Below are positions 7,201 through 12,796 of a stretch of DNA of 12,796 nucleotides, one piece after another. The notes under the pieces were generated by a model, which was not told the DNA's origin, did not search any database, and saw nothing but the letters and a program-made list of their open reading frames with translations. Both the position numbers and the translations under genes were made by a program. The number at the start of each line of letters is the position of its first letter. Position 1 is the stretch's first letter. Source of the stretch: JAPLVS01 sp043809265. Lineage in GTDB: Archaea > Iainarchaeota > Iainarchaeia > Iainarchaeales > DTGL01. Where the stretch lies: assembly GCA_043809265.1 (NCBI GenBank), contig JAZDDY010000001.1, positions 1 through 12,796 of the forward strand. The letters run 5' to 3'.

Positions 7201-8085
7201 TTACCAGCCGCGGTCCTGCAGCCTTTCCTTCAATTCCGCAATATCTTTTCCCTTCATTGCATCGCCCAAGCCTTCAGAAAACTTGGCTATGACCTTGGCG
7301 TCATTGAAATGCGTTGTCGCCTCGACAATCGCGCGGGCGCGCTTTGCAGGATTCGAGGATTTGAAAATGCCCGAACCCACAAACACGCCGTCGCAGCCCA
7401 ATTGCATCATGAGCGCCGCATCGGCAGGAGTGGCGATTCCGCCTGCCGCAAAATTCACGACAGGCAATCTTTTCAGTTTCCTTGTTTTCAATAAAAGTTC
7501 AAGCGGGACCCTGTATTCGATTGCTTTTCCCTTCAACTGCGCTGCACCCATTTTCTGAAGTGCCGCGATTTCCTCATTAACCATCCTCATGTGCCTTACG
7601 GCTTCAATGACATTGCCTGTGCCTGCCTCGCCCTTTGTGCGGATCATTGCCGCTCCCTCTTTTACCCTGCGCAGGGCTTCGCCAAGATTTGTGCAGCCGC
7701 AAACAAACGGCACCTTGAATTTCCATTTGTCGATATGGTATTTCGGGTCTGCCGGGGTGAGGACCTCGCTTTCGTCGATGAAATCAACGCCGAGCGCTTC
7801 GAGCACCTGGGCTTCCACAAAATGGCCTATGCGCGCTTTTGCCATAACAGGGATTGAAACAGCGCCCATTATTTCCTTGATTTTTTTCGGGTCGGCCATC
7901 CTTGCAACGCCGCCCTCTTTGCGGATGTCAGCCGGAACCCTTTCGAGGGCCATTACAGCGCAGGCGCCTGCCTTTTCCGCAATGCGCGCGTGCTCTGCCG
8001 TGACCACATCCATTATCACGCCGCCCTTGAGCATTTTCGCAAGGCCTGTTTTTACAGCAAAAGTGCCTTTTTCAACCTTAACCAT
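7201..8085 (-). CDS. pdxS: Pyridoxal 5'-phosphate synthase lyase subunit PdxS
   Basis: This is the (beta/alpha)8 synthase subunit that builds PLP from ribose 5-phosphate, glyceraldehyde 3-phosphate and PdxT-derived ammonia. With ATG at 8085 it has 294 residues, typical for the family. The key residues are present: Asp26 in GGVIMDVV, the first Schiff-base lysine Lys83 in PVMAKARIGH, and the second lysine Lys151 in IRTKGEAGTG. LPVVNFAAGGIATPADAALMM is the phosphate-binding region, split here only by normal family variation. An in-frame GTG lies three codons upstream, but ATG at 8085 has GGTG 6 nt ahead and aligns with the family start MVKVEKGTF. pdxT follows after 19 bp. Confidence 0.97.
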   Translation of the reverse strand: MVKVEKGTFAVKTGLAKMLKGGVIMDVVTAEHARIAEKAGACAVMALERVPADIRKEGGVARMADPKKIKEIMGAVSIPVMAKARIGHFVEAQVLEALGVDFIDESEVLTPADPKYHIDKWKFKVPFVCGCTNLGEALRRVKEGAAMIRTKGEAGTGNVIEAVRHMRMVNEEIAALQKMGAAQLKGKAIEYRVPLELLLKTRKLKRLPVVNFAAGGIATPADAALMMQLGCDGVFVGSGIFKSSNPAKRARAIVEATTHFNDAKVIAKFSEGLGDAMKGKDIAELKERLQDRGW

Positions 8086-8113
8086 ATCCCACACCGCTCA
8101 TCACTCAAGTTGG

Positions 8114-8124
8114 AAAAATTAAAA
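8114..8124 (-). promoter_or_regulatory. Candidate TATA box of the pdxST operon
   Basis: The minus strand reads TTTTAATTTTT centred about 34 nt upstream of the pdxS ATG. Initiation about 25 nt downstream would give a leader of only about 10 nt, just enough to include the GGTG ribosome site. I see no riboswitch-like fold in the 160-bp intergenic region shared with the plus-strand gene. Confidence 0.4.
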
Positions 8125-8190
8125 CCCAAAAAGCCTTTTAATCATTCCCCTGCAGCCGGAGCAGAAAAAAGAACCAAAAAGGATAAAACC

Positions 8191-8205
8191 ATAAAAATTT
8201 AAATT
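8191..8205 (+). promoter_or_regulatory. Candidate BRE/TATA promoter of the small membrane protein
   Basis: ATAAAAA followed by TTTAAATT (8198-8205) closely resembles an archaeal BRE/TATA. Predicted initiation near 8227 leaves a leader of about 19 nt holding a strong GAGGAGG ribosome site at 8232-8238, with a 7-nt spacer to ATG 8246. Confidence 0.55.
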
Positions 8206-8245
8206 GCGGAACCGTTATTACTGCAGTCTTTGAGGAGGCGGAAAA

Positions 8246-8506
8246 ATGGATTTGGTTAGCGGGTTTTCTCTGATGTATTTTGGGCTCCTGGTCATTGCGG
8301 CATCATGGCTAATGCAATTGGCTTATTCCTGGAAAGGCAACAGGGAATTGAGAATTGAATTCATTGCGGTTTACACTCTCGGCCTGGCAATGGTCGCGGT
8401 GGACGAATTCGTTTCAACCAACGGAGTTTCTTTCATGCAGTCGTTTTCATTGCTCACAGCCATCCTTTTGCTCGCAAGGTTCCTGACCTTCAAAAAAGGA
8501 AAATAA
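8246..8506 (+). CDS. Small three-TM membrane protein, unknown function
   Basis: This 86-residue protein has three hydrophobic segments (about 9-27, 37-54 and 63-80), basic inter-helix residues (SWKGNRELR) and a basic tail (TFKKGK). TM2 ends with a charged AVDEFVS. The best ribosome site in the window precedes it (GAGGAGG, 7-nt spacer), along with a good TATA-like box, so it is likely expressed. No family is recognised. It sits between the divergent pdxS promoter and rfcS on the same strand as rfcS, 69 bp ahead of the rfcS start, but rfcS appears to have its own TATA-like box. Confidence 0.85.
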   Translation: MDLVSGFSLMYFGLLVIAASWLMQLAYSWKGNRELRIEFIAVYTLGLAMVAVDEFVSTNGVSFMQSFSLLTAILLLARFLTFKKGK

Positions 8507-8534
8507 AGAGCGGCAGTTGCCGGCTCGGAATTAG

Positions 8535-8552
8535 CCTTAAAACCTTTATCTA
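8535..8552 (+). promoter_or_regulatory. Candidate promoter of rfcS
   Basis: The run TTAAAACC followed by TTTATCTA (8545-8552) matches the archaeal BRE-TATA pattern. Initiation about 25 nt downstream falls near 8573, almost at ATG 8576, so the transcript may be leaderless or nearly so. Confidence 0.4.
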
Positions 8553-8575
8553 CTCCAATCTATCGAGTGACGGCA

Positions 8576-9538
8576 ATGGAAATCGAAATGCCCTGGGTGG
8601 AAAAATATCGGCCGAAAAGGCTTGTTGACGTTGTCGGGCAGAAAAACATTGTGGAAAGGCTGCAGAGCTATGTGGACAAAAGAAATGTGCCGAACATGCT
8701 TTTCTCCGGCTCTGCAGGCATCGGGAAAACCTCTTCCGCGATAGCGCTCGCAAAAGAGCTTTTCGGCGAACCCGGATTCCAGCAGTACTTTTTGGAATTG
8801 AACGCCTCGGATGAACGCGGCATCGATGTTGTAAGGAATACGATAAAGGATTTTGCGAGAACGCTGGCATTCAATGCGGATTTCAAAATCATTTTTTTGG
8901 ACGAGGCAGATGCGCTGACCTCCGATGCACAGCAGGCGCTGAGGAGGACAATGGAAAAATACACTAAAACAGCGCGCTTCATTTTGTCATGCAATTATTC
9001 CTCGCGCATCATCGAACCCATACAGTCGAGGTGCGTTGTTTTCAGGTTCACTCCGTTGCAGTCCGAAGAAATAAAGGGAAAACTTTTGGAGATTGCGAAA
9101 ACAGAAAAGGTTGAAATCGAGCCGAAAGCAGTGGAAGCGATAATTTATGTTGCACAGGGAGATTTGAGGAAAGCAATCAATATTTTGCAGGGCTCGGCTT
9201 TCATGGAAAAAAAGGTCGCGGAGCACACAGTGTATAATGTTTCGAGCAGGGCTCGCCCTGAAGAAATCAAGAAAATGCTTGAACTTTGCTTCAAGCACAA
9301 ATTCAAGGAAGCAAGGGACATGCTGGACAAATTGATGTTCGAGTACGGCATGAGCGGCGAAGACGTCATACTCCAGCTTTACAGGACCGCAATGGACATG
9401 AGTGAAGAGGAGCTGCCGACAAAAAAGAAAATCGAATTGGTCGATGTCATAGGCGAATACAATTTCAGAATGGTGCAGGGCGCAAACGAACGCATCCAGA
9501 TTGAAGCGCTCCTCGCACAGCTGATGAAGTTCGGGTGA
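8576..9538 (+). CDS. rfcS: Replication factor C small subunit
   Basis: This 320-aa AAA+ ATPase is the small subunit of the archaeal clamp loader, which opens PCNA and loads it on primer-template DNA together with RfcL. The N-terminal RFC box PWVEKYRP is present, then Walker A GSAGIGKTSS (45-54) and LELNASDERGID (RFC box IV). Walker B is at IIFLDEADAL, and the SRC arginine-finger motif at 151-153 sits in EPIQSRCVVFRF. The C-terminal collar helices follow. No intein interrupts the Walker A site. An in-frame GTG lies three codons upstream; ATG at 8576 is preferred, with a GTGA-containing site 5 nt ahead. The large subunit is not in the window. The gene ends 9 bp from the convergent 464-aa gene. 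Confidence 0.96.
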   Translation: MEIEMPWVEKYRPKRLVDVVGQKNIVERLQSYVDKRNVPNMLFSGSAGIGKTSSAIALAKELFGEPGFQQYFLELNASDERGIDVVRNTIKDFARTLAFNADFKIIFLDEADALTSDAQQALRRTMEKYTKTARFILSCNYSSRIIEPIQSRCVVFRFTPLQSEEIKGKLLEIAKTEKVEIEPKAVEAIIYVAQGDLRKAINILQGSAFMEKKVAEHTVYNVSSRARPEEIKKMLELCFKHKFKEARDMLDKLMFEYGMSGEDVILQLYRTAMDMSEEELPTKKKIELVDVIGEYNFRMVQGANERIQIEALLAQLMKFG

Positions 9539-9547
9539 ACCTCAGCG

Positions 9548-10942
9548 CTATTTTTGTTTTCGGCTCAGGGCAAGCAGCCCATTGAAGACTTCCATGCCGT
9601 GCGTGTAAAGGTATTTTGCATGCCTTGAAGTGAAGCCCATTCTTGCCTCGCCGAGGGCAGAGGTTCTTTCGCCCACGCCCATGCATTTCGCGAGGAAACG
9701 GATGTTTTCCCTTACAAGGTCAATATCAGTTCTTCTGAGGTCTTCAGGGTTTCTCGGATTGTCTTTTATTGTTTCAAGGTCGTGGATTTCTGCGCCGCTG
9801 AACCTGTTGCCCAATGCGACATCCCTCAGCTGAAGGCTTGAGCCTCCAAACAAGTCTTCAAGCCCTGGCGGAGAAGCCATTGTGAAAGAAGACTTGAGCT
9901 TTTCGTGGCATAGGTGGGTGCCGTTCGCAAGGCCTGCTGCAAATTTTTCCATTATTTCGTTCGAGGCATCCTCGAAAGGAACTCCCGTCCGTATGACTTT
10001 CCAGCCTTTCAATCTGGAGACAATGTATTTTCCGCCGCGCGCTTCCAACCTGAAATCGAAATCAAGGAAGCGGTCCTGCCAAAACTTAAGGCCAATGCCG
10101 CCGATTGGCGCCCCTTCCGGAGTGAACATTTGCGGGTAATCCAGAATCCTTTTTTCGGAAAGGGAACGGTCCAGGTAAAGCCTGTGTTCAGCCCTCTGCG
10201 CTTCAGGGACTTCAGCCAGCTCCAGTGCCCTTTTTGATTTGACCACTATTGTTTCGCCGGGTTTTGCCTCGGAATATTCGCGCTCGAATTCTGCGCGCTC
10301 CCTCTTGTCAAGCAGCCTGACAAGCCTTGGATATTCCTCCCCCTTGCCAGAATCACCTTTCCGGAATTCGACCACTGCCTGCCTTGGCCTGAAAATAGCG
10401 CCGAAACTGTACGTGGGGGGTGCTGTAAGGCCGTAGCGCCGCCTGGCCTCAGAAAGGACAGGGTCTGTTTCAATCCCTTCTGAAAATGCAGTTTTAATCT
10501 GTTTTACCCTTTGTGATTCCAGGCGCGCCAGCCTTCCCACAAACCCGCCAAGGAACTGGTTTCCTCCGAGGTCGTTCGGAACAAACCTGTAGCCGATGAT
10601 TATGGCTTCGCCTTTCCCGGCTGGAATTTCACGCTCCCTGCCTGTGCCCTTAAGGGAAAGAACTCCTTTCCTTGTTACCTGAAAAACCCTTCTTGTTTCA
10701 CGATTTGTTTTTTTTGTCGGGACGGAAACAGGAACATAATATGCCGGGGCATAATAAGGCGGCTTTAAAGAAAAAATGCCGTGCCTGAGCGTCCTTTTAA
10801 TAAAGCCTGCCCTGCGCGCCTGTCTTAAAACCCGCCTGTCGCCTTTTTCGAGCGTGGCAACAATCCTGACGGTTTCACCGCCGACCTCTCTGAGGTTGAT
10901 TGCACGCCGAGCGTGCTCCGACCGCCTTCTTGGCCTGGGCAT
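9548..10942 (-). CDS. Unrecognised Arg-rich 464-aa protein, possible kinase-like C-terminus
   Basis: The 464-codon frame lies between rfcS and nreA. I do not recognise the family. The N-terminus is very basic (MPRPRRR, then a segment of about residues 30-55 rich in Arg and Lys), compatible with nucleic-acid binding. A Tyr/Pro-rich stretch (PPYYAPAYYVPV) follows at about 61-72. The C-terminal third has a pattern reminiscent of protein-kinase-like folds: a helix ending GLANGTHLCHEKL (337-349), then LRDVALGN with Asp374 and Asn379 in catalytic-loop spacing, then EIHDLET with Asp388 where a DFG-like aspartate would sit, then a helix starting RRTDIDLV. A convincing ATP-binding lysine is not evident, so this is speculation. 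ATG at 10942 lacks a Shine-Dalgarno and has a TATA-like box 25 nt upstream, suggesting a leaderless mRNA. It lies 33 bp after nreA on the same strand. Confidence 0.85.
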   Translation of the reverse strand: MPRPRRRSEHARRAINLREVGGETVRIVATLEKGDRRVLRQARRAGFIKRTLRHGIFSLKPPYYAPAYYVPVSVPTKKTNRETRRVFQVTRKGVLSLKGTGREREIPAGKGEAIIIGYRFVPNDLGGNQFLGGFVGRLARLESQRVKQIKTAFSEGIETDPVLSEARRRYGLTAPPTYSFGAIFRPRQAVVEFRKGDSGKGEEYPRLVRLLDKRERAEFEREYSEAKPGETIVVKSKRALELAEVPEAQRAEHRLYLDRSLSEKRILDYPQMFTPEGAPIGGIGLKFWQDRFLDFDFRLEARGGKYIVSRLKGWKVIRTGVPFEDASNEIMEKFAAGLANGTHLCHEKLKSSFTMASPPGLEDLFGGSSLQLRDVALGNRFSGAEIHDLETIKDNPRNPEDLRRTDIDLVRENIRFLAKCMGVGERTSALGEARMGFTSRHAKYLYTHGMEVFNGLLALSRKQK

Positions 10943-10962
10943 AAAGGATATTATGCCTCGGC

Positions 10963-10972
10963 AAATATTAAA
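10963..10972 (-). promoter_or_regulatory. TATA-like box for a leaderless transcript of the 464-aa gene
   Basis: The minus strand reads TTTAATATTT, centred 25 nt before ATG 10942. With usual archaeal spacing, transcription would begin at the start codon itself. This fits the absence of any Shine-Dalgarno there. The box lies immediately past the nreA stop codon. Confidence 0.45.
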
Positions 10973-10975
10973 GCC

Positions 10976-12211
10976 TTACGAGAAATCGGCAAGGCGTTTC
11001 TGGTGCCTTATCTGGTCGAGTAATTTGGATTCCTTTTCGTACTGCGTTATGGGAACCTTCAATTTCATTCCCAGGAATTTCAGGGCGAGCTTTAAATCAA
11101 AGAAAACAAGCGGCTTTCCTTCAAAGGCTTTCCGCACTGTTTCCCGTATCACCCATACTCCGAGCGGCATATTGTAACCTTGGCCGATTTCCCTGAACAC
11201 CAGGGCTGCGGCCTGGCGCTTTTCTTTCACCAGATATTCCGCGACGGCAAGGCGCGCGGAATAATAGGCGCCTTCCACATTCGAAGCGTAATCTTTGCGG
11301 CCTTCATAGAATTCGTGGTCCTGGATTACCTGCGCTTCTTTTGCTTCTGAGGTCCAGGCGCCGCCGGGAAGCCAGCATTCCAGTTGCTCGAAAGCCCATT
11401 CGCGCGGAAGCAGGAGAACATAGAAAGTGTTGTCTAAGTAAGTGGAATGGAATAGGCGGATTTCGCCCAATTGCTGGAAAGATTTCACCTTTTGGTCGAT
11501 TATTTTTTCGCTGACATTGGAATCGATTGCCGAAATTGCCCAACGGGTCGGCACAAGCTTGCGGTTTTTTTCAACTCCGAGGGTGCCTGCGCTCAGGAGT
11601 TTGTAAAGGAAGGATATGGGGAAACCTGAATCGTACAATTCCATTACCGCGGTCATGGATTTCGCATTGACATCCGCATTCAGGTAATCCACTTTTTGCG
11701 GTATTTTGGGGTTTTCTGTGAGCTTGATGCTTTTCAGTGGGGCGCGCGGACCGATGGGCGCAACAGATTCATGGAATGAGAGAATAGGCTCCGGCTTTTT
11801 GAAAAGCGATACTTCTACATTCACCGGCTTGTAGCTCATCACCAATTCCTGCATTGTGGACAGTTTTTGGTCGGGTGAGGAGGCTTCTTTTGCTGAAAAC
11901 TTTTTCCCTGAACCTATCAGTGATTCGCGGAAGGATAAAATGTCCTGGTCTGGGAGGCCGAACCATTGTTCCGGCGCGTCAAGGATTGCTGCATTCGGTT
12001 CCACAGTGGTCGGGCTTAGCGCGGAAACAGTGATGTTCGGGTAATTGTGCCATGAAATGAAAATGCCTGGCGGCGAGCTTCCATAAAAATCAGTGCCTTT
12101 GATGCGCGCTGTGGCACGGGAGCGTGTGGAATGCCTTTCCAATACAGGGCAATAGGATAGCCCGCAAAGGAGTTTTCCCTTGCATTTGACGCATAACTTC
12201 GGGTCAAGCAT
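10976..12211 (-). CDS. nreA: Nre family DNA repair protein (PCNA-associated)
   Basis: This 411-aa protein matches the archaeal Nre family, linked in haloarchaea to DNA-damage resistance and PCNA binding. A short N-terminal zinc-binding motif has Cys7, Cys10, Cys16 and Cys21 (CVKC, LCG, CP). The DUF650 (Nre N-terminal) region follows, with FYGSSPPGIFISWHNYP at 42-58 and LVPTRWAISAID at 219-230. The DUF651 (Nre C-terminal) region has EGAYYSARLAVAEYL at 313-327, ALVFREI and PLGVWVIRETVRKA. The last eight residues, QKRLADFS, form a PIP-box-like C-terminus (Q-x-x-L-x-x-F) whose second aromatic is replaced by Ser. ATG at 12211 has GGTG 5 nt ahead and a TATA-like box about 24 nt ahead. rfcS lies nearby on the opposite strand. 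Confidence 0.93.
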   Translation of the reverse strand: MLDPKLCVKCKGKLLCGLSYCPVLERHSTRSRATARIKGTDFYGSSPPGIFISWHNYPNITVSALSPTTVEPNAAILDAPEQWFGLPDQDILSFRESLIGSGKKFSAKEASSPDQKLSTMQELVMSYKPVNVEVSLFKKPEPILSFHESVAPIGPRAPLKSIKLTENPKIPQKVDYLNADVNAKSMTAVMELYDSGFPISFLYKLLSAGTLGVEKNRKLVPTRWAISAIDSNVSEKIIDQKVKSFQQLGEIRLFHSTYLDNTFYVLLLPREWAFEQLECWLPGGAWTSEAKEAQVIQDHEFYEGRKDYASNVEGAYYSARLAVAEYLVKEKRQAAALVFREIGQGYNMPLGVWVIRETVRKAFEGKPLVFFDLKLALKFLGMKLKVPITQYEKESKLLDQIRHQKRLADFS

Positions 12212-12227
12212 TCAAACACCAAAAACA

Positions 12228-12243
12228 ATATAGTTATAATAAT
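12228..12243. promoter_or_regulatory. Shared divergent promoter region of nreA and thrS
   Basis: The AT-rich run ATATAGTTATAATAAT lies between the two divergent starts (12211 minus, 12279 plus). On the minus strand it offers TATA-like TTATAACTATAT about 24 nt before the nreA ATG. On the plus strand TTATAATAA sits about 40 nt before the thrS TTG. The two TATA elements overlap or abut, so the genes may compete or be coregulated. Confidence 0.4.
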
Positions 12244-12278
12244 CAATCAATTAAAAGAATTATTAGAGGTCGTTTCCC

Positions 12279-12796
12279 TTGGAAAGAGAAAAACTAGAAA
12301 CTTTATGGCATTCCTCGTCTCATGTGATGGCTGACGCGGTAAGGCAGATTTTCCCAAACGCAAAACTGGGCATCGGCCCGGCTGCAAGGGAAGGATTCTA
12401 TTACGATTTCGATATCGAAAGGCCGTTTGCCGCTGAAGACCTTGAAAAAATAGAAAAGCAAATGAAAGAAATAATCAAACGGAACGGCAAATTTGAAAGG
12501 AAGGAAATTTCAAAGGCTGAAGCCGAAAAATTGTTCGCAAAGGAACCTTATAAGCTGGAACTGATCCAGGGCCTTGAAGGGCAAACCATTAGCACTTATT
12601 CGCACGGCGCTTTCACAGACCTCTGCAGGGGCCCGCACATGGAAAGCACCGGGGAAATAAAAGCTGTTAAATTGCTGAGGACCGCGGGGGCATACTGGAG
12701 AGGCAGCGAAAAAAACAAGATGCTGCAAAGGATTTACGGCATCAGTTTCCCATCCGAGCAGGAGCTCCAGGAATACCTGAAAAAGCAAAAAGAAAT
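12279..12796 (+). CDS. thrS: Threonyl-tRNA synthetase, bacterial-type, N-terminal part lacking TGS
   Basis: The visible 172 codons form the N2 (SAD) editing domain of bacterial/eukaryal ThrRS and run off the window. The zinc-like editing motifs are present: His11 and His15 in HSSSHVMADA (HxxxH), Cys116 and His120 in TDLCRGPH (CxxxH). KLGIGPAAREGFYYDF, GAYWRGSEKNKMLQRIYG and the region around EPYKLELI are family hallmarks. The protein begins only about 10 residues before HxxxH, so the usual N-terminal TGS domain (about 60 residues) is absent. TTG at 12279 has AGAGGT 8 nt ahead, and an in-frame TAG at 12264-12266 rules out a longer N-terminus. The enzyme charges tRNA-Thr; the editing domain removes mis-attached serine. 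The aminoacylation core is beyond the window. Confidence 0.95.
   Translation, partial: MEREKLETLWHSSSHVMADAVRQIFPNAKLGIGPAAREGFYYDFDIERPFAAEDLEKIEKQMKEIIKRNGKFERKEISKAEAEKLFAKEPYKLELIQGLEGQTISTYSHGAFTDLCRGPHMESTGEIKAVKLLRTAGAYWRGSEKNKMLQRIYGISFPSEQELQEYLKKQKE

Noticed and set aside
8508..8526. Imperfect GC-rich hairpin right after the small membrane protein stop codon
   Set aside because: A seven-pair stem with a bulged G and no following T-run. It is too weak to call a terminator.
1..12796. CRISPR arrays, tRNA/rRNA genes, insertion sequences, toxin-antitoxin or defence cassettes
   Set aside because: No spaced direct repeats, no transposase or nuclease-helicase motifs and no cloverleaf-like sequence were seen. 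Intergenic gaps are short and mostly explained by promoters.

Overview
This window reads as a stretch of an archaeal chromosome of moderate GC content. The archaeal calls rest on an archaeal-type replication factor C small subunit, a PCNA-associated Nre repair protein, an archaeal-style type IA topoisomerase, and TATA/BRE-like promoters spaced for archaeal initiation, several with very short leaders. Small genes, tight packing and a bacterial-type threonyl-tRNA synthetase lacking its TGS domain would suit a DPANN-like lineage such as Diapherotrites or Micrarchaeota. That placement is inference and cannot be settled from the window alone.

Layout. From 1 to about 8085 every gene lies on the minus strand. 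In transcription order, right to left, these are: pdxS-pdxT (pyridoxal 5'-phosphate synthase) followed closely by a four-TM protein with a cysteine-rich outer loop; a CDKAL1/MtaB-type tRNA methylthiotransferase; a six-TM protein; an Lrp/AsnC regulator; DNA topoisomerase I; and a lipoprotein whose start overlaps the end of the topoisomerase gene and which runs off the left edge. A divergent promoter region at 8086-8245 separates this block from two plus-strand genes, a small three-TM protein and rfcS. rfcS meets, tail to tail with a 9-bp gap, a minus-strand pair: an unrecognised Arg-rich 464-aa protein and nreA. A second divergent promoter region, at 12212-12278, separates nreA from thrS, which starts at TTG and runs off the right edge.

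Functional themes. DNA maintenance is represented by topA, rfcS (part of the PCNA loader) and nreA (a PCNA-binding repair protein). tRNA and translation are represented by the methylthiotransferase and ThrRS. PdxST gives de novo vitamin B6 synthesis. The rest are membrane or surface proteins of unknown role.

I see no CRISPR array, transposase, tRNA or rRNA gene, toxin-antitoxin pair or recognisable defence cassette. The most unusual items are a cluster of nested inverted repeats at 5794-5886, the unrecognised 464-aa protein with faint kinase-like motifs, and the TGS-less bacterial-type ThrRS. There are no gene-free stretches over 300 bases; the longest intergenic gap is about 160 bp.
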